In this document: in pieces, positions 49,586 through 61,490 of the stretch
Position numbering within the stretch: position 1 is the first letter of the stretch
Layout of the letters: each line of letters opens with the position of its first letter
DNA from: Diphasiastrum complanatum
Lineage: Eukaryota; Streptophyta; Lycopodiopsida; Lycopodiales; Lycopodiaceae
DNA: 64,000 nucleotides
Reading direction: 5' to 3'
Assembly: GCA_029204225.1 (NCBI GenBank)
Contig: CM055106.1
Coordinates: 9,348,274 to 9,412,273, forward strand
The notes under the pieces: model-generated
Told to the model about the DNA's origin: nothing
Seen by the model: the letters and a program-made list of their open reading frames with translations, nothing else
The model's database searches: none
Program-made: the position numbers and the translations under genes

Positions 49586-50298
49586 CTCAAATCCAATTTT
49601 TTGCTCACTAGAATCAAACTAACTCTCGCAAGCTCTTCTGTGTCCTGGTCTCACTGAGATGGAACTTCAGAATCCTCTACGAGAGTTCTTGACCACTGGA
49701 ACTAAAAATTTCACTGTCTGCGAGGGTTCACTGATACTTTGCCATCTTTTTTTTCGTTGGGAACTCTCGCACATGCACTTATACATCAAACTAACTCTCT
49801 TAAGTTTCTCTGTGTCCTGGTCTCACTGAGATGGAACTTTAGAGGGCTCTGCGAGAGTTCTTATGAAGATTTGAATTTTTTTAATTTTTTCAAGGGTTTT
49901 TTGATTTTTTATGATTTTTCTCTGATTTTTACAATCTGCTTAGAACTAACTCTCGCAGGCTTCTATGCAGGTCTGGGACAATACCCTGGAGCTGCTGCCA
50001 GTTATGCAAGGGTCGGTCAATTCCCACTGATTCTGGAGATATAAAAATCTGATGAGTTTTTTTTGGCTCTTTTCCTTCCATAATGTAGATTGGTGTGTTT
50101 TTTGAGTTTTTTGGATGATTGGTTTGGGTTTCAAGCCCTTAGAGGTTGTTCAGGGCCTCCTCTACCTTCTCACACCTCCTCTGCTAGCTGTGAACAGTCC
50201 AAACACAAAAATCTACCTAAACTACTCTAAAAAACAAGAAAATTGCTAAAATGCAACTAAACTAGTTAGTGGAAACCTATCCCCGACAATGATGCCAC
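49586..50298 (-). other. Gypsy leader and primer site, minus strand
   Basis: Directly left of the LTR, the minus strand reads TGGCATCATTGTCGGGG (50281-50297), resembling the tRNA-Asp primer site of plant Athila/Tat Gypsy elements with four transitions. The leader to 49586 holds many AACTCTCGCAG/CTGCGAGAGTT words and a pair of ~75-base repeats (49615-49690, 49792-49865). No gene. Confidence 0.65.
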
Positions 50299-51118
50299 TG
50301 TGGGGTCGAAGATCTCTCGTAGTATAGCCCTTCCGCCTGTCAACAAAGGTTAGATCACTGGATAGGAGCCTAACTATGCATAGATGCTACTTTTAGTTAA
50401 TTTCCTACTTTCTCCCTTAACTCGACTCACCACTATACTACTCCTCTTTAACTCTACTCCTCTACACTAACATTCATCATAGTTTTGGTTGAAGAGAAGG
50501 AATGGAGAAGAAGAGATTGAGAAGGGAAGAAAAAGAGAGAGATAGAGAGTGAGGGTGGAGGTTAGCTCAAATGCTCCTTATGCTTGCTAATGGAAAAATA
50601 TTCACTATGGCAAACAATAAACATGGAAATAGAAAGCAATAGAAAACACAATCAAGAGCAATAGCAAGTAGTGAATAGCAAATGAGGATGCTTCTCTTCC
50701 AAAAATGGTAGAGTTTCCTCCTTCTCAGTAAGCATGGAATTAGTGTACAAATGGTGCCTTTTTATAAAATGGAAAAGGCCCTTGCCCCTCAATCTTATTG
50801 GTTAATATTCACAATGATCCTATCCATTCATCTTGGACCCAACTTGATCCAAGGGTCCACAAAAAGTACATTAGAAATCACAAGATTCATGTGAGTCCCA
50901 ATTTGGACCCAACTCTAAAAAGTGATCTCTAAGTTTAAAAATGACATTGGCCTCTAGTTTTATTTTAATTACAAGGCCCAAGTCAAGTTTATTTTATTTA
51001 CAACTTCAATTGCGTGCTCATTGGGCCATGGGTTTATACACGCAGGATGCCATGCCCTCGCAACACATTTTATTGGAGGATTTTATTTATTTACACTTTG
51101 TTGGGAATACCCCCAACA
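50299..51118 (-). repeat. Gypsy LTR, minus orientation (5' LTR)
   Basis: 820 bp, TGTTGGGGG at 51118 to CCCCACA at 50299. About 98% identical by eye to the plus-strand LTR at 60665-61485. A TTTTATAAAAAGG TATA-like element is conserved in both. The sequence just outside it on the right is TTCCT, i.e. AGGAA on the minus strand. Confidence 0.85.
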
Positions 51119-52205
51119 TTCCTTTGGTAGCTCGAGTTTCTACTTCTACCTACCTTGAATATTTTATTCTAAGATGGGTCTTTACTAAGCCAAAAGAGCT
51201 CAATTCATCTTTGGCATTTTTAGGACCCATACTCACAACATTAGATAGATTTTTTAATATTTTGAAAGGACTAGATTTTGTCCTTACAAAATGTTGAAAC
51301 AACTAGAAAGTTGTTCAATAGATACGCAGCCGCCTGAATGACTGGGTCCATGATAGCCTCTATCAGGTACCTGTTGTTAGTTTGGATCGAAATTCTTGGT
51401 GCAGTCTGGGTGACGAAAGGTTTTATCAGGACTTTTGCTTGACGATGAGAGATGGGCTAGCGGTCACCAGACATAATGCCGACAGTGACCATCGAGCCCG
51501 TGTTAATCTGTACCTTGTATGTGGTGGTACCCTGGTACAGAAAGTGGAAACGCGACTTCGACGCATCCCAGGTGGTGTAAGCGTGAAGGGTGAGGCCCAT
51601 GTTAATGTCGGAGTTGAAAAGTGCTGGGTAAAAACTCATTGCTTCAAGAAGTGGGCCAGCAATCTGAAGCCATGGTGTAATCAGGACATCAGAAGGCAAG
51701 GGCCAAATCTGGGTGGCTGAGGGTATCTCGCGTTGGATCACCTGTTTGGTGCCAGAGTCATACAGTGGATAACAAGAGTTGGATGGTAGTAACAGCAATT
51801 CAGAGCACAGATCTAGGTTTAGAGTATGTAGATGATGGCTTGTATGAAGTTTGGTCGCATTCGGAAAAGTTGGAAAATTCGGTCGAAATTTGAACAGAGC
51901 TTTGCTGGGAAAGGTGACAAATGACTCGAATTTAGCCCTTATATAGCGGAATTTAGAGTGCGTATTAGGTGAAATCCACTTTTCCTTATTCAGTTCCATC
52001 CAAATTTTGGCAGGGACCTTCTTCACAAAATTCTAAGACCTTAGAGAAGTCTGCGAGAGTTCAGAAGTTGATTTGACTACCCTATGAAGGTTCTGCGAGG
52101 GTTTAATTCTCGCATGAAGTGAATGCTCGCACAACTTGCTCATGTTGTTGGATTTTCAAGATTAGACCATATAGGCAGACTAATTTCACTGTTTTGATTC
52201 CATCC
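51119..52205 (-). pseudogene. Inverted copy of the Gypsy accessory-ORF start and its promoter
   Basis: Read leftwards: sequence with CTCGCAG motifs, a TATA box (CTATATAAGGGC on the minus strand, about 51938-51949), then a frame matching the first ~150 residues of the protein at 57482 (ATQIWPLPSDVLI, AGPLLEAMSFY, NMGLTLHAY, FHFLYQGTT). Similarity continues to about 51270. It then fades to diverged sequence before the LTR. The copies differ clearly, so they are older than the LTR pair. Confidence 0.8.
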
Positions 52206-53690
52206 ATCCACACTCCTACTCCCTCGATTGCATCATCATCATCAAACGCATCCGCTCTATCCATAGAACTAATGTTGGAGCAAATGACAAAATTACACAA
52301 ACAGCAAATGGAGCAACTTACGGCACAGTTTGACCAGAAACTAAAGGCCTTACAAGGAACTATGGCAGTAACTCCACATCAAACGGAACCAAACCAGCTG
52401 CAGTATCCTCGACGAGAAAATGTATGGTGTTCAGTATGCACGCAAAACCATACAACGAACGAGTGTCCAGTCCTAAAGCAAAATCTGAGACTGACACATA
52501 GATTCTGCCATCTGTGCAATGCAACATCGCACAATACGACATTTTGCCTATTTAACCCCAGGGCTGTTCAATAGAAGAGAAGTCCTTATCAAACTTCTTA
52601 TCCTTATCATCAAGGGGCACCTAACGCGACACCAAGGTACGGTAAGGCTCACACTTTTGCTATCAAGCCATGTTAGTTTACCACTCGGAGAACTATTGTG
52701 GATTGCACCACAAGCGAAAAGCCTTTTAGCTGAATGGGCCAAAGCGGATGAGGAGCCAGTAGCGCCTGAACCCACATATTGTGCGGGCTATGATGAGACA
52801 AGTAACGTCCTCCACATCGGAGCCAGCCAAGGGAGGTCACGATCATTCGGAGACGGATGTCATGAGATGGACGGATGCATTAGCAACTATTGACTGCCAG
52901 GCATGTCAATATGAATCAGATGCAGAACCGAGTACATCTTCACCCAAATGTTATACTATGGACACACCAATCACATTTGGGGTGGATATGATAAACGTAG
53001 CATGGCTGTCAGCGGAGCCGATTGAGAACCCAGTGGACGATGATCTAGTCCCTTGGCAACATGCTCTAACTTATAATAAGGAGATTGAGCTGACTGATGA
53101 ACAAGTCCTACACCACATGGACCCAAATCGTTACGGAACCAAGAAGGTACTAGCTCAACCACCACAAAGGTCTGCTATGGCGAAAGTCTCAAGGATCGAA
53201 TCACCCAAGGCACCTGCGAACAAGAAGAATCAGTTGAAGCAACGCTACAACCAGGTGATCCAATGGAGTGACCTACCCAAAGAGGCAATAGCTACAGTAG
53301 ACGTGGATATTTGCAACCATGAGGCGAATGTCACAGCAGTCCCGAAGAAGGATGAACCCACCAAAATGCCAAAAAAGAGCAAAAAGAAAATGTTGGGTTC
53401 CTTGAAGTCGATCAAATTGGACTCCGATACAGTGTCATCTTCTAGACAAGTGACAGAAAATAAAAAAATGACCAGTCGGGCCAAGATCAATATGCTGAAA
53501 GAGAAATCTCGACGAGCTCCAGTTCACGAGATGCCTGATACTTTCAAGAATTATACATTGGACGACGTGGTAATCATGATGCCACAAGCCCAACGAGAAC
53601 CTGATCAAAGTCAGGCACCAATGGAACAAGTCTTCGAGGGACCTGCGCAAACACAGTCGATGAATCTTGCAGAAAAAAAAGGATAGTGCA
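52206..53690 (+). pseudogene. Gypsy gag C-terminus and gag-pol spacer
   Basis: Two zinc knuckles, CSVCTQNHTTNEC and CHLCNATSHNTTFC (52433-52545), follow a short helical segment. Most of the capsid is missing at the junction with the inverted arm. The 301-codon frame 52781-53686 is a charged spacer, Lys-rich in the middle. No aspartic protease motif (D-S/T-G) is evident in this stretch. Confidence 0.6.
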
Positions 53691-53699
53691 TGTGGGAGA

Positions 53700-56376
53700 G
53701 CAATTAACACCCACGTAGTTCAAGAGACTACGATCCTTGTTGGTGGAATATAAAGAATGTTTTGCCTGGAGCTATAGTGATTTAAAGGGCATTCCTCCAA
53801 TAGTAGTCCAACACACCATACCTTTGGTGGACGGAGCAGTCCCCAAGGTAAGCCGTTACTACCGCTGCAACCCAAATTATACAGAACTGATCAAGCAAGA
53901 GTTGCAGAAGCTTATAGATGTAGATTTCATTTACGAAATCGAGCACACAGAATGGGTATCGCCGATAGTTATAGTACCCAAGAAGAATGGCAAAAAGCGT
54001 ATCTGTGTGAATCTGACGGCGCTTAATGCAGTCACCAAAAAGGACCATTTTTCTTTACCATTTACGGAAAGTGTCCTCGATAGAGTAGTTGGCGACGAAG
54101 CCTACAGTTTTATGGACGGCTTCAGCGGCTACAACCAGGTGAAAATAGCCCCCCAAGACTAGCACAAGACAGCAATCGCCACAGAATGGGGAACTTATGC
54201 CTATAAAGTGATGCCATTCGGACTTTGCAATGCCCCAAGCACTTTCTAGCGAGTCATGCAGGCGGCATTCAAAGATTATTTGCAAAAAATTTTGGAAATT
54301 TTCTTGGACGATCTGTGCGTGCATGGACCAGATTCAGAACACTTATCCAATTTGGAGAAGGTGCTACAAAAATGCCACGAATACCAGTCAATTCTGGGTG
54401 ACACATGGCTTGATACTCGGCCATATAGTGTCAAGACACAGGATCGCCACAACACTATCAAAGATCAGGATCATTGTTGATCTACCACCACCGGGGACGA
54501 TCCGCGAGGTCTACATTTTCATGGGTCATGCTAACTATTATAGGATCTTCATTCTTGATTTTGCAGAGTTATTCAGACCAATTTACAAGCTCACAACGGA
54601 TCCACATTGGAATGAGAAAGCTCTAAAGGCTTTCCAGAAGATTAAGGATGCATTGGTCTCAGCACCAATCTTACGACCACCCAATTGGTCCATTGAGTTC
54701 CACATGCATACGGACGCATCGAAGTATGCAGTTGGAGCAGTCTTAACCCAGCCAGGTGAACACAAAAAGGATTTTCCAATCCGATTTGCAAGCCGACAGC
54801 TCAATGATACCGAAATGAATTATTCAACCACAGAGCGGGAAGCACTAGCAATGATCTATGCGGTTAAGAAGTTTCGACACTATTTGATGGCCACACATTT
54901 TGCTTTTTATACAGACCATCAACCCTTGCTATATCTTGTTAATAAAACTTGCAACACTGGGAGAATCACCAGATGGCTCCTCCTGTTGTTGGAATTTGAT
55001 TTTTGGATAGTAGTTCGCAAGGGAAAACAACACTACATGGCAGATCATGTGTCACGAATCAAGGGAAAGGAGACTGCAACCCAACCCGACGATGAGCTGG
55101 CAGATGTTGTCTTATTTTACGTGGATACAGTACCAGAATGAGCTGCCGACATTGTTGAATATCTAATGCAGGGCCAACCAGACAAATCACTACCAAAGGC
55201 GGAATAGCGGAAATTGATCTTGAAGGCTAGACCTTATCAGCTGATTGCCGGCCAGTTGTACCGAAGAGGTTCAGACAGAATTCTTCGACGGTGTATTCTT
55301 CCTCATAAGACCACCTAGATCATTTCGCTTTCACATGAAGGCATGGATGGAGGTCATTTTGCATCTGACATTATAGTTCGCAAGATCCTACAATCAGGAT
55401 GTTGGTGGCCAACGATTCATAAAGACACGGAGGAATACTTGAAAAAGTGCGATGTGTGCCAAAGGGCAAGGAGACCAACGAGATTGAACTATGATCTACT
55501 GCAACCAGTCTTAGCCCAAGTGTCGTTCAAAAAATGGGGATTGGATTATATTGGTCCAATTCACCCTACAGCAAGGAGTTCCCAGGCTTGATACATAATC
55601 GTAGCCACAGACTACCTCACCAAATGGATCGAAGCCAAGGCAGTACGAGTAGTAGACGCTAGGACCACTGCCAAGTTCCTTTATGAAAATATCATTGTGC
55701 GCTTCGGGTGGTGTCCGGTGGAACTAGTCAGTGATCGCGGAAGCCATTTCATCAACAAGACCATCAAGGTCCTGTTGGAAGAATTCTTCGTGATCCACAG
55801 AACCAGTACGCCTTATTATCCTCATGGTAAGCAGAATCATCCAATAAGATCCTGTGTAGCGTGCTCACGAAAACAGTTGAAGCAAGCAGATCAGATTGGG
55901 AACACAAGTTGCATGCTGCACTATGGGCATTCAGGACAGCATATAAAGGGAGCACTGATCAAATACCCTTCCAATTGGTATATGGTCAGGATGCTGTAAT
56001 GCCAGTAGGGTTTTTAGTTCCTTCATTAAGGATTGCCACCGTGCAACGTCTTAATGAATCCAAATCTCTACAGCTACATCACAAAGCTCTACATAAACTC
56101 TATGAAACATGCTTACTAGCTATGCATGCACTGGCAGCTGAAAAGAAAAGATGCAAAGCTTGGCATGATCGCAAAGAAGGATCTTCGTTCAGGAGATCTG
56201 GTCTTGATGTATAAAACCAAGGCGATCAAGGGGAAGTTAAAATTCACGGGTGAAGGTCCTTATAGGATCAAGAAAATTCTTAATCATGGGGCCGTGAACT
56301 TAGAACAGCTGGATGGGATGCCATTCAACACACCCATCAACGGTAACCAGTTGCACAAGTACTGGCCACCACAGTA
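53700..56376 (+). pseudogene. Gypsy pol: reverse transcriptase, RNase H, integrase
   Basis: RT: YKECFAWSYSDLKGIPP, WVSPIVIVPKKNGKKR, SFMDGFSGYNQ, MPFGLCNAPSTF, and FLDD at the active site (54301-54312). RNase H: HTDASKYAVGAVL, TEREALAMIYAVKKF, YTDHQPLLYL. Integrase: HHCC zinc finger (GGHFASDI...CDVCQRA), GLDYIGPI, TDYLTKWIEA, SDRGSHFIN, STPYYPHG, and a DLVLMYK...GPYRI tail. No chromodomain. Stops at about 54163, 54249 and 55140, and shifts near 54390, 55320, 55590 and 55830 inactivate it. The RT and tRNA-Asp primer type point to the Athila/Tat side of Gypsy. Confidence 0.85.
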
Positions 56377-57481
56377 AGACAGATCCAGATTGGGAGTGAC
56401 ACGTTACCAAAAGCTAATCTGCTTAGCCATCACCGCTAGATCTAAGGAGATCAAGCCAAATCATGCTAAATCCATCAAGATTCAGCGAAATCTGGCAAGA
56501 TCGGAGAAATCCATTAGAATTCAAGGAGGATCCAGATCCTAATAGGGTCAAAAAGGAAGCAGATCATCAGATTGACTGAGGGATCTACTACCAAGAATCC
56601 ATCAGAACTTTTAGAGCACTATCAATAGTCAGATCAAGCTTGGATGAAGCTGATTACCAGTTTACAAAAGTTAAAAATCAGAAAATCTCGATATCTCGTC
56701 AAAAAACACTCTAAAAGAGCACTTTTTTCATGATTTTTTTAGATCCCCTGGGAGATAGCTCTTGAAAATTGGATAGTCACCAGATCTGACCTAGATGCAT
56801 CCATGAAAATCTCTGCAAGAGTTCCTGATGGAGGAACCATTATTTTTTAGTGTATGCGAGAGTTCCCAGAAGCAAAATTTTCAAAACCCTTGCAGAGCAT
56901 CAAGATCATCTTACCAACTCTCGCAAGGTGCCTAAATGGAATCGAAGTAGTGAAATTAGTCTGTCTACATGGTCTGATCTTGAAAATCCAATCACAAGAA
57001 CAAGTTGTGCTAGAGATCACTTCTTGCGAGAGTTGAACCCTCGCAGACAGCCTGAACCCTCGCAGAACCTTCACATAGCAGTCAAATCACCTTCTGAACT
57101 CTCGCAGACTTCCTTGAGGTCTTAGAATTTTGTGAAGAAGGTGTCTGCCAAAATTTGGGTGGAACTGAACAAGGGAAAGTGAATTTCACCTAATACGCAC
57201 TCTAAATTCCGCTATATAAGGGCTGAATTCGAGTCATTTGTCACCTTTGCTAGCGAAACTCTGCCGAAATTTCCACTGAAAATACCAAGTCTTTTGTTTT
57301 CAACCAAACTTCCTACCAGTTGTCATCTGCTCATATTAAACACTGATCTACGTTCTGAACGACAATCATTGTCCTCCAACACTCATTATTCTCAGTTTTC
57401 TACTAGCTCCACATCTTTTTCCATTTTCCATCGTTTTTTCTACTTTTCTGACTTTTTCGACCACTAATCATCATTGCTAAC
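56377..57481 (+). promoter_or_regulatory. Spacer with internal promoter for the accessory ORF
   Basis: Untranslated spacer between pol and the downstream ORF. From about 56810 it carries CTGCGAGAGTT/AACTCTCGCAG words in both orientations. TATATAAG lies at 57213-57220, followed by a pyrimidine-rich 5' untranslated stretch and ATG at 57482. The part from about 56930 is inverted-repeated at 51860-52205, including the TATA box. Confidence 0.65.
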
Positions 57482-60400
57482 ATGGCCTCCTCATCCTCTG
57501 AAGACTCTGGCGCCAAACAAGTGATCCAACATGACATCCCCGAGGCCACGCAGATTTGGCCTCTACCCTCTAACACTCTGATTGAACCATGGCTACAGAC
57601 AGCCGGCCCCCTCCTTGAAGCAATGGGTTTTTACTTGGCGCTCTTCCATTCTGAGATTAACATGGGCCTCGCCCTTCACGCTTACGCCACCTGGGATGAG
57701 GACAAGGCTCGTTTCCACTTCCTGTACCAAGGTACCACGTACAAGGTCAGGATTAACGCCGACTCGATGAAACGCCGACTCGATGATCACCGTTGGCATT
57801 ATGTCCGGTGATCGTCAACCCGTCTCTCATCCCCATGCCAAAGCTCTGATTAAACCTTTCGTCACCCAAACCACACTAGAAATTCCCATCTAGACTAACA
57901 ATGGTTACCTGATAGAAGCTATCACGGAACCCGTCATTCAGACGGCTACGCATCTGTTGAATAACTTTCTGGTTATTTCAATATTTTGCAAGGATAGAAT
58001 CCAGTCTACGTTGCTAAGTCAGATAATGGAATCCTTTCTGGAATTTCCTAACCCCTCTATTGTGCCATACGACTCGCATAGCTTCCTTATTCGAGAACTA
58101 ACCAACTCCATCAAACCTAACAACCGTGAGTGAATCACAGCAGGCCCCTTGTTGTGTAACTTTGCCTGTGCACTTCTCGAGACAAAAGTGCACTGTTTCC
58201 AATGCTCATCCCTTTTGTCTACTCTTATGCCACACACTAACCTTTATCCACCATCTCAAGCATCCACCTCCTCCCAACCTGCAGTCATTAACACAATGGC
58301 CAACAAACGAATGCGTGGCGTTGCCTCTACATCCACATCTCCACCTGTTACCCAAATACGTGTCTCTACTACCGCACTAACCACTCCATCAACCACCGCC
58401 ACTTCTTCTTCTATGCAACCCCCCACTCCAATTTCTGTTGCCACTACCTCTCTTCCTGTTGCATCCACATCTGTTTCTGTCTCCATCCCCGTTTCTTCTA
58501 TTGATACCACTCCTACTTCTCTTCCAGTGTCCGCTGCTCCATCCATCACCATCGGATCCTCCATTACTCCTGCCACCACCGTTGCTCCTCTCACATTCAA
58601 CCCTTCTGATTCGAAACTGTCCCCCGACACTCTGGCATGGATGCAAGTTATCAATTTTTCACCCCCACGCTAGACACTTTCCGCTCCATCCTCACCTTCT
58701 TCCATACTCCACACCACCCTTCAGTTCCCCACTGTTCCTCCCATCATCTCATTCAGACAAACCGTCCTCAGCCCTATTTCCACAGTTGTTTCTCACACCC
58801 CACCCGCTTTGCCAACAAAGGTTGCCGAGGGCAGCCAACTGCTGCCTGATGACGCATTTGTACAAACAATTTTTGTAGCATCACCAGATCGGACTGACTT
58901 TACCGCCCTGGATGGCATCAGGACAAAAAAACCTGATCGAGACAATGACGACAAAATTTCACAAGTCGTCGGGGCCGATACAACACCAGCCCTGCCAGTG
59001 CCAGTGCACCAGCTGCTCCCACGGATCTAACGATGACCTACCAAACTCTAGGAAAATACATCTTGGATGCGGTAGCGGCCAAAGCTATTCTGAAAATTAG
59101 GGTACTATAGTTGGCAACGAGTAATACACAGCTGCGAACAGACCTCACCAAGTTGCAACAAGAGCTGATTCTGGCTTAACAACACGAACAAGCAGGGCAC
59201 CAGAAGATTGCCAAGCTGCAGCAAAAGGAGGAGGGCCTAAACAAATATATTCAAAGCCTCTCCAAAGCGCTGATTGAGGCCTCCACAAAGGTGTGGGAGC
59301 TTCAAGCTGAAGCATCCCAACGGCTTGTCCCCATCTAGGTGCAACTTACACTTTTGGAAGCAGAGAACGCGTGCCTGGGGACAAAGGTCAAAGCCTTACA
59401 AGATGATAAGCTCATCTAGTTAGCTCAATCTACACCGGACACAAGGCCGCTTTCCCAATCAAAGATGAATCTTCTACGGCGTTAGGTGCAGATTTATAGC
59501 CAAACCCTCAATAGCTACCAGGCGGAGTTCAATAAGTATCGGGCAAGCGCAACACAAGAGCTCGCCCAGGCCAAGCAAGCCCTCAAGGCGTGCCGAAAAT
59601 ACATGGAAATGAAGACCCAGTCCACCCCCGTGGTAATTCCACCGCCACCTAATTTTGACGCTGCACAGGCTAGTACCAGCCAAGATCAGAGCCAGCAGGC
59701 AGCAGGGGGATTTCAACCAGATCAAGGGTCCGAAGGCCACCAAGGACATACAGATGCGGCCGTTGAGACGCAAGACCAGAGCCAAGGCGCAACCACCAGC
59801 CAGGGCCAAGAAACATCATCTAGAGGGTCACGAATGATATCTGTCAGCCGGGCCTTCCGAAGACCGAAGTCCGTGGAGGAGAACATCAATGAATTTTTAT
59901 CCAAATATTCCCACGAGTCATCAAGAGACGGCGGACAGATATCATTCTCAGCTCAAACCATCAAGGGAAAAGAACTGCAAGCCTTACTTGCCCTCCAACC
60001 ACAACTGGAGTGGCGACAGCAGTTATTTGAGAGAGACCCTGCCGCCATCAGGGCCTACATGACGAGTCCGCAATAGTTACGGGTGAATGCGCATTTCCTA
60101 CCATGTCCAAGAAGATCCAAATGGATAGAATGCAGCACTCCCCTGGACCAGATCACACTCAACAATTTCAACTGGCCAATCATCAAATCCGAATATGGGT
60201 GGACAACGGATGTAGACGCCAGAAGGGCTCTCTCCGCATTCGCCAGTCACTACATTAATTGCCCCGATCCCATAGTCCGTGCGGCAGCCACTTACGCCCG
60301 AGACTTAGAATATTTAATGGGCATTGAAACAAAATGGGATGATTCCTTTCCTCCATATTTTTTGATCCAAATAAGGCGCTCGCTTCCGACAAAGTCGAAG

Positions 60401-60618
60401 ACCAGCTGCCAGTCACTCGCGTATATTACCGAGCTGCATTCCTTGGAGATCCCTGGACGAAACGATTCCAAGCATGGGTGGATCAAGAATGGCTGACATG
60501 CGTCCACAAGTCCTTCCACATGCCAAAAGACTCGAAGAAACTGGACCGTCTCAACTTCATGGAAGACGTTACGGGCTATCTCATCCACCAGAGTCGGTCT
60601 AAGAGAATGCTATACTAA
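57482..60618 (+). pseudogene. Gypsy accessory protein (ORF3), function unknown
   Basis: About 1,040 codons once joined, now with several in-frame stops (e.g. near 57890, 58130, 58675, 60074) and shifts. Order: folded N-terminal domain with ATQIWPLPSN and FHFLYQGTTYKV (57482-58140), a Ser/Thr/Pro-rich linker (58230-58670), a region with Gln/Lys heptad-like coiled coil (about 59110-59600), a Gln/Ser linker, and a C-terminal domain with VYYRAAF and DLEYLMGIE (60080-60618). A poly-T run at 60356-60363 shifts the frame. It ends 47 bases before the right LTR, the position of env-like ORFs in Athila, but I see no signal peptide, transmembrane helix or zinc knuckle. Not gag or pol. Its N-terminal part recurs inverted at 51119-52205. 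Confidence 0.7.
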
Positions 60619-60664
60619 ACCGGCAGAGTGCCGAGGGACCGACACTACTTCAGGCCGTGGGTCC

Positions 60665-61485
60665 TGTTGGGCGTATTCCCAACAAACTGTAAATGAATAA
60701 AATCCTCCAATAAAATGTGTTGCGAGGACATGGCATCCTTCGTGTATAAGCCCATGGTCCAATGAGCACGCAATTGAAGTTGTAAATAAAATAAACTTGA
60801 CTTGGGCCTTGTAATTAAAATAAAACTAGAGGCCCAATGTTATTTTTAAACTTAGAGATCACTTTTTAGAGTTGGGTCCAAATTGGGACTCACATGAATC
60901 TTGTGATTTCTAATGTACTTTTTGTGGACCCTTGGATCAAGTTGGGTCCAAGATGAATGGATAGGATCATTGTGAATATTAGCCAATAAGATTGAGGGGC
61001 AAGGGCCTTCCCCATTTTATAAAAAGGCACCATTTGTACACTAATTCCATGCTTAATGAGAAGGAGGAAACTCTACCATTTTTGGAAGAGAAGCATCCTC
61101 ATTTGCTATTCACTACTTGCTATTGCTCTTGATTGTGTTTTCTATTGCTTTCTATTTTCATGTTTATTGTTTGCCATAGTGAATGTTTTTCCATTAGCAA
61201 GCATAAGGAGCATTTGAGATAACCTCCACCCTCACTCTCTATCTCTCTCTTTCTCTTCCCTTCTCAATCTCTTCTTCTTTATTCCTTCCCTTCAACCAAA
61301 ACTATGATGAATGTTAGTGTAGAGGAGTAGAGTTAAAGAGGAGTAGTATAGTGGTGAGTAGAGTTAAGGGAGAAAGTAGAAAATTAACTAAAAGTAGCAT
61401 GTATGCATAGTTAGGCTCCTATCCAATGATCTAACCTTTGTTGACAGGCGGAAGGGCTATACTACGAGAGATCTTCGACCCCACA
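60665..61485 (+). repeat. Gypsy LTR, plus orientation (3' LTR)
   Basis: 821 bp from TGTTGGGCG to CCCCACA. Followed by AGGAA, with Copia D LTR sequence next. No primer site follows it, so it is a 3' or solo LTR. TATA-like TTTTATAAAAAGG at 61015-61027. Inverted relative to its near twin at 50299-51118. Confidence 0.9.
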
Positions 61486-61490
61486 AGGAA

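Noticed and set aside
49739-50044. 101-codon plus frame in the Gypsy leader
   Set aside because: Phe-rich low-complexity reading of an AT-rich leader next to the primer site.
58126-58878. Pro/Ser-rich or Gly/Asp-rich frames on other frames and strand
   Set aside because: Shadows of the Ser/Thr/Pro-rich linker of the accessory ORF.
57482-60618. Env-like protein
   Set aside because: Position fits an Athila env-like ORF, but no signal peptide, membrane helix or furin-type site was seen.
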